The notes under the pieces: generated by a model
What the model saw: the letters and a program-made list of their open reading frames with translations, nothing else
Told to the model about the DNA's origin: nothing
Database searches by the model: none
Position numbers and translations under genes: made by a program
Assembly (NCBI RefSeq): GCF_022803015.1
Contig: NZ_JAFKON010000002.1
Coordinates: 124,001 to 188,000, forward strand
DNA length: 64,000 nucleotides
DNA from: Arthrobacter humicola
GTDB lineage: Bacteria; Actinomycetota; Actinomycetes; Actinomycetales; Micrococcaceae
Direction: 5' to 3'
Shown: positions 16,670 to 24,918 of the stretch, piece after piece
How positions within the stretch are numbered: the stretch's first letter is position 1
How the letters are laid out: every line of letters begins with the position of its first letter

Positions 16670-17550
16670 CAGGCGGGCACCTCTTCCGCGGCCACAAGTT
16701 CCAGGAAGTGGGAGCGCATGCGGTCGGCGTCAGCCTGGCGCCCGGTGAAGATCCGGAAGGCATCCGCCGCCTGGCCCACGGCCATCCGGCCGCCGTCGAG
16801 CACCTCGCAGCCCTTGGCGCGCGCCTCGCGGACGAGCTCTGTTTCGATCGGCCGGTACACGATGTCGGCCACCCAGTGCCGGGACACCACGAGGGACATG
16901 TCCAACGGAACCCCCGGATGGGCGGCCATGCCCACGGGGGTGCAGTGCACCAGGCCGTCGGCCTGCGGCATGAGCTGCGGGAGCTCCGCCGTCGTCCGGG
17001 CGGTGACGGTCCGGTCCGGGAAGAACCCGGCGAGCTCGGCCGCCCGGGCGGCGGACCGGGCCGCGTCGGTGTCCACGAGGTCCAGCTCGCGGACCCCCGC
17101 GGTGAGCAGGGCGTAGGCGACGGCGGAGCCGGCGCCGCCGGCTCCCAGCTGCACCACGCGATCCAGGGCGGCGCCGGGGAGCCCGGAGGCCAGCGCCGCG
17201 GCGAAGCCGGAGAAGTCGGTGTTGTGGCCGATGAAGCGGCCGTCGCGGATCACCACGGTATTGACGGCGCCCAGGCGCCGGGCGTCGGCGGAGACCTCAT
17301 CCAGGTACTCGAGCACGAGCTGCTTGCAGGGGTGCGTGATGTTCAATCCGTTGAACCCGAGGCTCCGGGCGCCGGAGAGCAACTCCCCCACGGCCCGGCC
17401 GGGCAGGCCGAGTTCGGTGAGGTCGATGGGGCGGTAGAGGTACCGGAGGCCCTGCACGTCGCCCTCGCGTTCATGCATGTAGGGCGTGAGGGAGGGCATG
17501 ACGCCGTCTCCCACGAGGCCCACGAGGAAGGACTCTGCTCGATTGCTCAT
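16669..17550 (-). CDS. shikimate/quinate dehydrogenase, probably NAD-dependent and catabolic
   Basis: A 293-residue AroE-superfamily enzyme. Substrate-site motifs SLTPYMHE, NITHPCKQ (catalytic lysine) and HNTDFSGF are in order, then the Rossmann glycine motif GAGGAGSA near residue 137. The strand after it reads DLVDTDAAR, with aspartate where NADP-dependent AroE proteins have arginine, pointing to NAD as in QsuD/YdiB. It would oxidise shikimate to 3-dehydroshikimate (or quinate to 3-dehydroquinate). AAGGAG precedes the ATG at 17550. It is the first gene of the catabolic train, which supports a catabolic role rather than aromatic biosynthesis. Confidence 0.88.
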   Translation of the reverse strand: MSNRAESFLVGLVGDGVMPSLTPYMHEREGDVQGLRYLYRPIDLTELGLPGRAVGELLSGARSLGFNGLNITHPCKQLVLEYLDEVSADARRLGAVNTVVIRDGRFIGHNTDFSGFAAALASGLPGAALDRVVQLGAGGAGSAVAYALLTAGVRELDLVDTDAARSAARAAELAGFFPDRTVTARTTAELPQLMPQADGLVHCTPVGMAAHPGVPLDMSLVVSRHWVADIVYRPIETELVREARAKGCEVLDGGRMAVGQAADAFRIFTGRQADADRMRSHFLELVAAEEVPA

Positions 17551-17660
17551 CCAGTTTGCTCCTTTGACAACGGCACTCGGCGGGCGGCGACGCTTGCGGC
17601 GTCCGCGGCGGGCCGGGTGATAGGGATTACATTACAGACTTTGTTCACATGTTGCACTGT

Positions 17661-17677
17661 TGTTCGAATGACGAACA
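17661..17677. promoter_or_regulatory. perfect 6-5-6 palindrome, probable operator of the quinate/pca train
   Basis: TGTTCG-AATGA-CGAACA lies about 110 bp upstream of the first gene of the train. Its form resembles sites bound by PcaR/PcaU-type IclR proteins. The 201-bp spacer 17551-17751 is AT-richer than its surroundings near this site and must hold the promoter. Which of the two nearby IclR proteins binds is not shown. Confidence 0.6.
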
Positions 17678-17704
17678 TATTATTACGCCGCCGGCGTGTT
17701 TCGG

Positions 17705-17734
17705 CGCCCGCTTTCATGACGCCCGCTTTCATGA
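17705..17734. repeat. tandem 15-bp direct repeat
   Basis: CGCCCGCTTTCATGA occurs twice without a gap (17705-17719 and 17720-17734), in the spacer just after the stop of the IclR gene at 17752. No function can be read. Confidence 0.75.
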
Positions 17735-17751
17735 CGCAGGCTGGTCGGCCG

Positions 17752-18594
17752 TCACCGCTGGGGCAGCCGGGCCGACAGCTCGGCGGCCGCCGCCTGCAGC
17801 AGCGGCACGAGGGCCGCGAGGGCCTCCATGCTCAGGCGGAAGACCGGGACCGCCGTTGCCAGCGAGGCGAAGGCGTGCCCCTGGGCGTTGAAAACCGGGA
17901 CGGCGACGGCGCGCATGCCGAGTTCGTTTTCCTCGTCCATGGTGGCGAAGCCCTGGCGCCGGACCTGCTCGATTTCGGCCCGGAAAGCCTCGCGGTCCGT
18001 GATGGAGAGCGCCGTCAGCGGCTCCAGGGGCAGTTCCTCGACGAGCTGGGCGCGGGTGGCGTCGTCGGCGAACGCCACCAGTGCCTTGCCCACTGAGGTG
18101 GTATGAAGTGCCCCGAGATGCCCGGGGTCGCTCGTGACCCGGAACGTCTGCGGGCCGTCCACCTTGTTCACCGTCAGGTGGTGGATGCCGTCCCGCACGG
18201 AGAGGATCGTCGCCTCACCCGTTTCCTCGGTCACGCGCCGCAGGATGGGCAGCGCCGTACCCGCGAAGCCGTGGTGGTTGGAGACGCGCTGGCCAAGCTG
18301 GAAGACCCTCAGCCCCAGGTGGTAGCGGCGGCCGTCCGGCTCGTAGTCAACGAAGCCGTCCCGCGTCAGGGAGCCGAGCAGGCGGTACGTGGTGCTGAAT
18401 GGCAGATCCGCGCGGCGGGAGATCTCCGCGGCGCTGGCACCCCGCGGCTCGTCGCCCAGGAGGACCAGCAGACCCAAGGCCTTGCCCACCATGTCCGTCC
18501 GCGAGTCCTCCCTGGCGGCCTTTGCAGGCTTCGAAGGGACTTCCGCCGGATGCCCGGAAGCGGCGGGAACTTCTGTGGTTTGATTCACACTCAT
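17752..18594 (-). CDS. IclR-family transcriptional regulator of shikimate/quinate use
   Basis: A 280-residue IclR protein. A disordered N-terminus (residues 1-33) precedes the winged helix (MVGKALGLLVLLGD, LPFSTTYRLLGSLTRDGFV) and the effector domain (HTTSVGKALVAF, DEENELGMRAVAVPV). The ATG at 18594 follows GGGAA; an ATG six codons further upstream is less likely. It diverges from the MHS transporter at 18819 and lies 201 bp upstream of the shikimate dehydrogenase gene, so it probably controls both. By comparison with QsuR-like systems the effector could be a shikimate pathway intermediate, which is inference. Confidence 0.85.
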   Translation of the reverse strand: MSVNQTTEVPAASGHPAEVPSKPAKAAREDSRTDMVGKALGLLVLLGDEPRGASAAEISRRADLPFSTTYRLLGSLTRDGFVDYEPDGRRYHLGLRVFQLGQRVSNHHGFAGTALPILRRVTEETGEATILSVRDGIHHLTVNKVDGPQTFRVTSDPGHLGALHTTSVGKALVAFADDATRAQLVEELPLEPLTALSITDREAFRAEIEQVRRQGFATMDEENELGMRAVAVPVFNAQGHAFASLATAVPVFRLSMEALAALVPLLQAAAAELSARLPQR

Positions 18595-18646
18595 GCATCG
18601 ATGTTCCCACATAGTGAGAGCTATTTCTAGATGGTGATTATTTTTG

Positions 18647-18675
18647 TTGACAAGTGACTGCGCTCACAGCATGAT
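18647..18675 (+). promoter_or_regulatory. candidate sigma-70-type promoter for the MHS transporter with internal dyad
   Basis: TTGACA (18647-18652) is a perfect -35 box, followed after 17 bp by CATGAT (18670-18675), which fits -10 at four of six positions. The dyad GTGA-N6-TCAC (18654-18667) fills the spacer, where a bound repressor would block RNA polymerase. It lies in the 224-bp divergent region 18595-18818. Confidence 0.55.
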
Positions 18676-18818
18676 TGCTACATCGCACAAGTAGCTTCCA
18701 CCATGTGGCTACTAGTCCGGGTCTTTCCACGGACCTCCGGCTGCACCACACTTAAGCAAGCGGCAGCCGAGACCTTCCTGATCCATCCGCGACAACGTCG
18801 TCACACCAAAGGAACACC

Positions 18819-20135
18819 ATGAGCCACACTGTCCCGTCCACGACGCCGGGTATAACCACAGGAGGGACGCCGAAGAAGGCGGCCCTTGCCAGCTTCCTGG
18901 GCAGCGCCGTCGAGTATTACGACTTCTTCATCTTCGGTTCCGCAGCCGCGCTGATCTTCCCGCATGTCTTCTTCCCCGACGCGGACACCAACGCGGCGAT
19001 CATGTCGTTCGCCACCTTCGGCTTTGCCTACATTGCCCGCCCGGTCGGCGCCGTTATCCTCGGCCACTTCGGTGACAGGATAGGGCGCCGGAAGGTCCTC
19101 ATGTTCACGCTGTTGCTGATGGGCGCCTCCACCTTTGCCATCGGCTGCCTGCCGGACTTCAAGACGGTCGGCTGGTGGGCCCCTGTCCTGCTGGTGCTGG
19201 CGCGTCTCTGCCAGGGCTTTTCCGCTGCCGGCGAGCAGGCCGGCGCCTCGTCCATGACGCTCGAGCACGCCCCGGACAACCGCCGCTCCTTCTTCACCTC
19301 CTGGACCCTGACCGGCACCCAGGGCGGCCAGATCCTCGCCGCCCTCGTCTTCATCCCGGTCCTCGCCCTGCCTGACGACATCAAGTACACGATCGGCTGG
19401 CGCATCCCGTTCTGGCTCAGCGCCGTGGTTGTGCTGGTCGCGTTCTTCATCCGCCGCACCCTGCACGAGCCGCCGGCGTTCGAGGAGGCCCAGAAGACCA
19501 AGCAGATCTCCAAGCTCCCCGTCGCGGACCTCCTCAAGAGCCACTGGCGCGATGTCCTGCGTGTCATCGCCTGCGCCTTCATCGCCGCCGTGTCCACCGT
19601 CTTCGGCACCCTGGCCATCAGCTACGCCAAGAACGTCGCCGGCGTGGACGGCACCACCACCCTATGGCTCGTCGTCGGCGCCAACTTCATGGCACTGGGC
19701 ACCCAGCCGCTCTTCGGCATGCTCGCCGACAAGATCGGCCGGAAGCCCGTCTTCATCTACGGCGCACTGTCCAGCGCAGCCCTGACCCCGGTCTTCCTGC
19801 TGAGCCTCGAATCCGGCAACGTCGCGCTGATGTTCCTTACGGCAATCGCGTTCTTCTCCTTCGGCTACGCTGCGGCCAACGCGGTCTGGCCCTCCTTCTA
19901 CGCCGAGATGTTCAGCACCAACGTCCGCTTCTCCGGCCTCGCAATCGGCACCCAGCTGGGCTTCCTGATGGCCGGCTTCGCCCCGGCGATCGTGGCGGCC
20001 ATGGGCGGCATCCAGCCCGGCGGCTGGGTCCAGATCTCCATCTTCACCGCAATCATCTGCCTGATCGCCACGGTCGCGGCGCTGACGGCCAAGGAAACGT
20101 TCCGGGTCCCCACCAAACAGCTCGGCCAGCAGTAG
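18819..20135 (+). CDS. MFS transporter, metabolite:H+ symporter family (shikimate-transporter-like)
   Basis: A 438-residue, 12-helix MHS-family carrier. It has AALASFLGSAVEYYDFFIFG at the first helix, GHFGDRIGRRKVL (motif A) after helix 2, RLCQGFSAAGEQAGA in helix 4 and ADKIGRKPVFIYG in the central loop, the arrangement seen in ShiA and ProP. It is divergent from an IclR gene that heads a shikimate-to-protocatechuate operon, so shikimate, dehydroshikimate or quinate is the likely substrate. This is inference from context. A strong inverted repeat follows the stop. Confidence 0.87.
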   Translation: MSHTVPSTTPGITTGGTPKKAALASFLGSAVEYYDFFIFGSAAALIFPHVFFPDADTNAAIMSFATFGFAYIARPVGAVILGHFGDRIGRRKVLMFTLLLMGASTFAIGCLPDFKTVGWWAPVLLVLARLCQGFSAAGEQAGASSMTLEHAPDNRRSFFTSWTLTGTQGGQILAALVFIPVLALPDDIKYTIGWRIPFWLSAVVVLVAFFIRRTLHEPPAFEEAQKTKQISKLPVADLLKSHWRDVLRVIACAFIAAVSTVFGTLAISYAKNVAGVDGTTTLWLVVGANFMALGTQPLFGMLADKIGRKPVFIYGALSSAALTPVFLLSLESGNVALMFLTAIAFFSFGYAAANAVWPSFYAEMFSTNVRFSGLAIGTQLGFLMAGFAPAIVAAMGGIQPGGWVQISIFTAIICLIATVAALTAKETFRVPTKQLGQQ

Positions 20136-20181
20136 CCCCGCACCGACAGCGGATTTCAACCGCACTTCCGCACCGCTTTTC

Positions 20182-20236
20182 CGCATTAACGACGGCGGCC
20201 CGTCCCTTCGGGGGGCGGGCCGCCGTCGTTAATGCG
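20182..20236. terminator. perfect 21-bp inverted repeat, bidirectional terminator
   Basis: Arms 20182-20202 and 20216-20236 are exactly complementary, with a 13-base loop, between the convergent transporter and ligase genes. The stem begins CGCATTAACGACGG. There is no downstream T-run on either strand, as is common in GC-rich actinobacteria. Confidence 0.85.
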
Positions 20237-20261
20237 TTGAGCGGGTGAGCGGGCTACCCGG

Positions 20262-21347
20262 TTAGCGGGCGGCGCCCAGTACCGCGGCGAGATCGAACTT
20301 CACCGGTTCCTCCAGCTGGTCATAGGTGCAGGAGCGCGGATCACGGTCCGGACGCCAGCGCAGGAACTGGGCTGTGTGCCGGAACCTTTCGCCCTCCATA
20401 TGGTCATACTTCACTTCCACCACGCGCTCGGGCCGCAGCGGGGTGAAGGACAGGTCCTTGCCGCCGCTCCACCGGCTTCCCTCGGCCTTCCGCGGAGTGC
20501 GCGCCCCCTCCTCCTGCCGGGCCCAGGCCCAGGGGTGGTCGTCAAAACCGGTGACCAGCTCCTGCAGCTCGGCAAACAGCTCCGCGCGCCGGGCCATCGG
20601 GAAGGCTCCCACCACGCCGACGTTCGCCAGCACCCCGGCGTCGTCGTAGAGCCCCAGGAGCAGTGAGCCGATCCGGTCCGGACCGGAGGTGTGCACGCGA
20701 TATCCGGCCAGCACGCAGTCCGCCGTCCGTTCGTGCTTGACCTTGACCATCGCGCGCTTGTCCGGCTGGTAGCTGCCCTCCAGCGTCTTGGCCACAATCC
20801 CGTCCAGTCCGGCGCCCTCGAACTGCCGGAACCAGCGCTGCGCCGTGTCCCGGTCGGAGGTCGCGGCTGTGAGGTGGACCGGCGCCGCGCTGGCTGCCAG
20901 TGCGCGCTCCAGCTGCCGGCGGCGCTCGGAGAAGGGTTTGCCCGTGAGATCCTCGTCGCCGAGGGCCAGCAGGTCGAACGCCACGAAGCGCGCCGGGGTC
21001 TGTTCCGCGAGCAGCTTCACCCGGCTGGCGGCCGGATGGATGCGCTGCTGGAGCGCGTCGAAGTCCAGCCGGTCCCCGGAGGCCGCCACCAGGATGATCT
21101 CGCCGTCCACCACGCAGCGTTCCGGCAGCTCCGACTTCAGCGCCTCGACAAGCTCGGGGAAATAGCGCGTCATCGGCTTGCCGTTCCGGCTGCCGATCTC
21201 CACCTCGTCGCCGTCACGGAAAATGATGGAGCGGAAACCGTCCCATTTCGGCTCAAAGAGCCAGCCCGTTCCGGCGTCCGGCGACGGCAGCGCGGGGAGT
21301 GCTTTGGCCAGCATGGGCGCAATGGGAGGCATCAACGGCAGGTGCAT
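20262..21347 (-). CDS. ligC: ATP-dependent DNA ligase, LigC type
   Basis: A 361-residue stand-alone ligase. The adenylated lysine is Lys34 in FEPKWDGFRS (motif I), followed by SRNGKPMTRYFPEL, CVVDGEII (motif III), FVAFDLLALG, GLDGIVAKTLEG (motif IV) and MVKVKHER (motif V), then an OB-fold domain. The length and the N-terminus MHLPLMPPIAPMLAK match mycobacterial LigC, which decides the start at 21347; an ATG three codons earlier is possible. No Ku or primase gene is adjacent. LigC acts in accessory repair, not in replication. Confidence 0.9.
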   Translation of the reverse strand: MHLPLMPPIAPMLAKALPALPSPDAGTGWLFEPKWDGFRSIIFRDGDEVEIGSRNGKPMTRYFPELVEALKSELPERCVVDGEIILVAASGDRLDFDALQQRIHPAASRVKLLAEQTPARFVAFDLLALGDEDLTGKPFSERRRQLERALAASAAPVHLTAATSDRDTAQRWFRQFEGAGLDGIVAKTLEGSYQPDKRAMVKVKHERTADCVLAGYRVHTSGPDRIGSLLLGLYDDAGVLANVGVVGAFPMARRAELFAELQELVTGFDDHPWAWARQEEGARTPRKAEGSRWSGGKDLSFTPLRPERVVEVKYDHMEGERFRHTAQFLRWRPDRDPRSCTYDQLEEPVKFDLAAVLGAAR

Positions 21348-21465
21348 AGCGCCCATTCTTGCGCCGCGGTCCCGGCACCGCCACCCCCACGCCGTGGCTT
21401 CTCGCGAGGGGCTCCTCAACTGGGGGCTCCTCGACACGGCCCGGCCCCGGCGGTAAACATGGGTG

Positions 21466-22464
21466 ATGGCTACCATCGGGTTCCACGCCTCGCATGAACA
21501 GATCAGCCCCCGCCGCCTCCTGCAGGACGTTCAACTGGCCGAGCAGGCAGGCTTCGATGCCGCCATGTGTTCGGACCATATTGAGCCGTGGTCCGCCCGG
21601 CAGGGCCACTCCGGGTTCGCCTGGTCCTGGCTCGGGGCCGCGCTGGCTACCACCGGTCTGCGCTTCGGGGTGGTGACGGCGCCCGGGCAGCGGTACCACC
21701 CCGCGATCATCGCGCACGCCTCCGCCACCCTGGCGGACATGTTTCCCGGCCGCTTCTGGATGGCCCCGGGCAGCGGCGAGTATATGAACGAGCACATCAC
21801 CGGCCAGGCCTGGCCGCCGAAGGAAACGCGTCAGCGCCGGCTGGAGGAATGCGTAGACATCATCCGCCGGCTCCACGCCGGCGACGTGGTCACGCACCAC
21901 GGCCTCGTCACGGTGGAGCAAGCCCGGATCTGGGATGTTCCGGAGACCAAACCGCCGATCATTGCCCCGGCGGTGAGCGTGGAAACAGCGCGCCGTGCAG
22001 CGGACTGGGCCGACGGACTCGTCACCGTCAACCAGCCGGCGGGAAAGCTGAAGGACATGGTGGCGGCGTACCGGAACGCCGGTGGCCGCGGGCCGGCAGC
22101 CCTCCAGGTCCACCTGTCCTGGGCGCCGACAGAGGCAGAGGCCGTCGCGATCGCCGAGGACCAGTGGCGCACCAACGTCTTTGCTCCGCCGATTCCCTGG
22201 GACCTGCCCACGGCGGCCCATTTCGACGGTGTCAGCGCCGGTGTCCAGGAGGACCAGGTGCGGGCGGCCGTCAACGTCTCCGCCGATGCCGGGCGGCACG
22301 CCCAATGGCTGGCCTCCTATCTGGACCTCGGGTTCGATGAGCTGTACCTGCACTTTGTCGGCCAGGAGCAGACGCCGTTTATCGAGGCCTTCGCCGAGCA
22401 CGTCCTCCCCCAGCTCCGCCCGGCGGCGGGACCGGCTCCGTTCGGAACGGACGGTGCGCTGTGA
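21466..22464 (+). CDS. luciferase-like (LLM) flavin-dependent oxidoreductase
   Basis: A 332-residue luciferase-like monooxygenase fold. It begins IGFHASHEQISPRRLLQDVQLAEQAGFDAAMCSDH, continues with SWLGAALATTGLRFGVVTAPG and FPGRFWMAPGSGEYMNEH, and ends with a YLHFVGQEQ segment. It resembles F420-type oxidoreductases but belongs, as far as I can judge, to the subgroup thought to use FMN. The stop overlaps the start of the GH13 gene by four bases (GTGA), so the two are co-translated. ATG at 21466 is chosen over an adjacent GTG. The substrate is unknown; the link to a sugar enzyme is unexplained. Confidence 0.8.
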   Translation: MATIGFHASHEQISPRRLLQDVQLAEQAGFDAAMCSDHIEPWSARQGHSGFAWSWLGAALATTGLRFGVVTAPGQRYHPAIIAHASATLADMFPGRFWMAPGSGEYMNEHITGQAWPPKETRQRRLEECVDIIRRLHAGDVVTHHGLVTVEQARIWDVPETKPPIIAPAVSVETARRAADWADGLVTVNQPAGKLKDMVAAYRNAGGRGPAALQVHLSWAPTEAEAVAIAEDQWRTNVFAPPIPWDLPTAAHFDGVSAGVQEDQVRAAVNVSADAGRHAQWLASYLDLGFDELYLHFVGQEQTPFIEAFAEHVLPQLRPAAGPAPFGTDGAL

Positions 22465-24194
22465 GAATCGCCGAGACCTCGGACCTCTGGTGGAAGAACG
22501 CGGTGATTTACTGCCTGGATCCGGAGACGTTCTTCGACGGCGACGGCGACGGCACCGGAGATTTCGGCGGACTGATCCAGCGGGTGGACTATCTTGCCGC
22601 GCTCGGCATCACGTGCATCTGGCTCATGCCCTTCTACCCTTCCCCGGACCGCGACGACGGCTACGACGTCACCGACATGTACGGCGTGGATCCCCGGCTC
22701 GGAAGCCTGGGGGATCTGGTGGAATTCATCCGCACCGCCCACGACCGCGGCATCCGGGTGATCGCGGACTTTGTCATCAACCACACCTCCGACCGGCACC
22801 CGTGGTTCGTCCAGGCGCGCAAGTCCGTGGACAACCCCTACCGCGACTACTACGTCTGGCGGAAGGACACGCCGCCGGACACCTCGGACCAGGTGGTGTT
22901 TCCCGGCGAGGAAACGTCCATCTGGACCCAGGACAAGGCCACCGGTGAGTGGTATCTGCACATGTTCGCCAAACACCAGCCGGACCTGAACGTGATGAAT
23001 GCCAAGGTGCGGGACGAGATTGCGAAGTCGATGGGATTCTGGCTTCAGCTAGGCCTGGACGGGTTCCGGCTGGACGCGGTGCCCTTCTTCCTGGAGCTGA
23101 TCGGCGAGCCCAAGGATGAAGCCGCGAAAATCGACCCGCACCAGTACCTGAGCGCCCTGCGCAGCTTCCTCAACCGCCGCCATGGCAGTGCGGTGTTGCT
23201 GGGCGAGGTCAACCTTCCATACAAAGAGCAGCTGAAGTACTTCGACGGCCCGGCCGGCAACGAGCTGAACATGCAGTTTGATTTCCTCTCCATGCAGAAC
23301 ATGTACCTGTCACTGGCCCGACAGGACGCCCGGCCGCTGGCCCGGACGCTCGGCAGCCGTCCGAAGATCAATCCCGACAACCAATGGGCCATGTTCGTCC
23401 GGAACCACGATGAACTCACCCTGGACAAGCTCAGCGATGCCGAACGCGAGGAGGTCTTCGCGGCCTTCGGCCCGGATCCCGATATGCAGATGTACGGCCG
23501 CGGACTGCGGCGGCGGCTGCCCACCATGCTCGGCGGCGACCCGGCCAGGATCCGCATGGTGTACTCCCTGATGTTCTCGCTGCCGGGCACCCCGGTGCTC
23601 TTCTACGGCGAAGAAATCGGGATGGGCGAAGACCTGCGCGCGAAGGGCCGCTCGGCCGTCCGCTCTCCCATGCAGTGGGACCACACCGAAAATGGCGGCT
23701 TCTCGACCGCCCCGCCGGGGGACCTCGTCGCCCAGCCCGTGGACGGACCGTTCGGGCCGGCGCGCATCAACGCCGCGGCCGCGAAACGGGATCCCGATTC
23801 GCTGTGGAACTTCATCGCGACGCTGATCCAGCGGTACCGGGAATGTCCCGAGCTCGGCTGGGGCAGGTTTGCCCTCATCAAGCAGGCCTCACCGGCGGTG
23901 TTGCTGCACCGCTGCACGTGGGACGGCTCCACGGTGGTGGTCGCCCACAATTTTGGCGCCGAGCCGGCGTCTGTGACGGCCTCGGTGGTCCCGCCGGAGG
24001 GCGAGGAAGGCGGCCCGGGGGGTCCGGACGGGAAGGACGCGGCGGGGCGTTCCTACGCCGGGGCCGTGCTCCGGGATCTGCTCGGCGGCGAGGACATCCC
24101 GCTCTCCGACGACGGCGCCTTCGAAGTCCCGCTGGACCGCTACGGGTACCGGTGGCTCCGGGTCGAGCGCCCGGGCGAACGCCAGCTCCCCTGA
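22461..24194 (+). CDS. GH13 alpha-amylase-family enzyme (trehalose synthase/alpha-glucosidase-like)
   Basis: A 577-residue cytosolic GH13 protein with no signal peptide. It has the TIM barrel with DVTDMYGVDPRLG and ADFVINHTSDRHPWF, the nucleophile Asp205 (GFRLDAVPF), acid/base Glu249 (LLGEVN) and stabiliser Asp317 (VRNHDE), then a C-terminal beta domain. The barrel is like trehalose synthase TreS (DLWWKNAVIYCLD start), but the maltose/trehalose specificity cannot be decided by eye. A glycine/proline-rich insertion (GEEGGPGGPDGKDAAG) sits in the C-terminal domain. GTG at 22461 overlaps the preceding oxidoreductase. Confidence 0.85.
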   Translation: MRIAETSDLWWKNAVIYCLDPETFFDGDGDGTGDFGGLIQRVDYLAALGITCIWLMPFYPSPDRDDGYDVTDMYGVDPRLGSLGDLVEFIRTAHDRGIRVIADFVINHTSDRHPWFVQARKSVDNPYRDYYVWRKDTPPDTSDQVVFPGEETSIWTQDKATGEWYLHMFAKHQPDLNVMNAKVRDEIAKSMGFWLQLGLDGFRLDAVPFFLELIGEPKDEAAKIDPHQYLSALRSFLNRRHGSAVLLGEVNLPYKEQLKYFDGPAGNELNMQFDFLSMQNMYLSLARQDARPLARTLGSRPKINPDNQWAMFVRNHDELTLDKLSDAEREEVFAAFGPDPDMQMYGRGLRRRLPTMLGGDPARIRMVYSLMFSLPGTPVLFYGEEIGMGEDLRAKGRSAVRSPMQWDHTENGGFSTAPPGDLVAQPVDGPFGPARINAAAAKRDPDSLWNFIATLIQRYRECPELGWGRFALIKQASPAVLLHRCTWDGSTVVVAHNFGAEPASVTASVVPPEGEEGGPGGPDGKDAAGRSYAGAVLRDLLGGEDIPLSDDGAFEVPLDRYGYRWLRVERPGERQLP

Positions 24195-24347
24195 GGGCGC
24201 ACCGCAGCCCTGATGGGGACCGGTATCCGTTGCGCCCCCGAAATCTAACCGGCCCCTTACCGTGCCGAAACGCGGACGCAACATTGGCGCAGGAGACTGG
24301 AAGTGCCGGCAAGAGCAGGCACCGACTCCAGTCCAGGAGGCCCCGCC

Positions 24348-24584
24348 ATGTTGAAGGAAGCGAAAGCCCATGTAACCCGCGTCCGCGCGCTCGACCAGCT
24401 GCACCGCGGCGATGAGATCGAGGCCCGCCTGCGGGTGGGCCCGAACTACGATGACGTCGTGATCCGCCGCGGCAGCGTTCAGGAAACGGCCCCCGGAATC
24501 GGCGTCGTCTGGATCATGGACCGCCACACAGGCATGCGCAAGGCCATCAACGCCGACGAATGCAGCGTCTGGCGGGTCGCCTGA
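24348..24584 (+). CDS. small hypothetical protein
   Basis: A 78-residue basic protein with an N-terminal helix (LKEAKAHVTRVRALDQLHRG) and a beta-rich remainder (VVIRRGSVQETAPGIGVVWIMD). GGAGG lies seven bases before the ATG at 24348, a strong ribosome-binding site, so I consider it a real gene. It is transcribed alone after the GH13 gene and converges with the MoaD-like gene four bases from its stop. No domain is recognised and no function is proposed. Confidence 0.6.
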   Translation: MLKEAKAHVTRVRALDQLHRGDEIEARLRVGPNYDDVVIRRGSVQETAPGIGVVWIMDRHTGMRKAINADECSVWRVA

Positions 24585-24588
24585 GGCG

Positions 24589-24903
24589 TCAGCCTCCGGC
24601 CACCGACTGGATGATGAGGACTTCCTGGCCCGGCGCCACGGCAGTCACCAGACCCTGCAGCCGCCGGATTTCATTCCCGTTGACGTATATATTCACGTAA
24701 CGGCGAACACTTCCGGTCTCGTCCCGCAACCGCCGCGACAGCGCCGGATAGCCCCCGGTCACCGTATCCAGCACCCACTCCACCGTCACCGCTGCCTCGG
24801 CGGGCGCAGTCAGGATGGACTGCCCGCCGGCGAGCGGTTGGAGGACGCTGGGCAGGACCACGCTGATCACCGAGTCTGCCGGCATGGCGTCGCCGCTGTT
24901 CAT
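24589..24903 (-). CDS. MoaD/ThiS-like small beta-grasp protein with C-terminal GG
   Basis: A 104-residue ubiquitin-fold protein. The region after residue 40 (VEWVLDTVTGGYPALSRRLRDE, YVNIYVNGNEIRRLQGL, AVAPGQEVLIIQSVAGG) follows the MoaD/ThiS pattern, and the chain ends in Gly-Gly, the residues that are activated or conjugated in sulfur carriers and archaeal SAMPs. AGGGG precedes the ATG. It lies 15 bp after the stop of the BNR-repeat gene and is probably co-transcribed with it, not with molybdopterin or thiamine genes. The role is unknown; sulfur carrier or protein modifier are possibilities. Confidence 0.8.
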   Translation of the reverse strand: MNSGDAMPADSVISVVLPSVLQPLAGGQSILTAPAEAAVTVEWVLDTVTGGYPALSRRLRDETGSVRRYVNIYVNGNEIRRLQGLVTAVAPGQEVLIIQSVAGG

Positions 24904-24918
24904 GCGCTTTTTACCCCT

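Noticed and set aside
14669..17116. An 800-codon plus-strand frame opposite the dehydratase gene
   Set aside because: The opposite strand carries a two-domain enzyme with recognised metal-site segments. The plus-strand reading lacks any motif.
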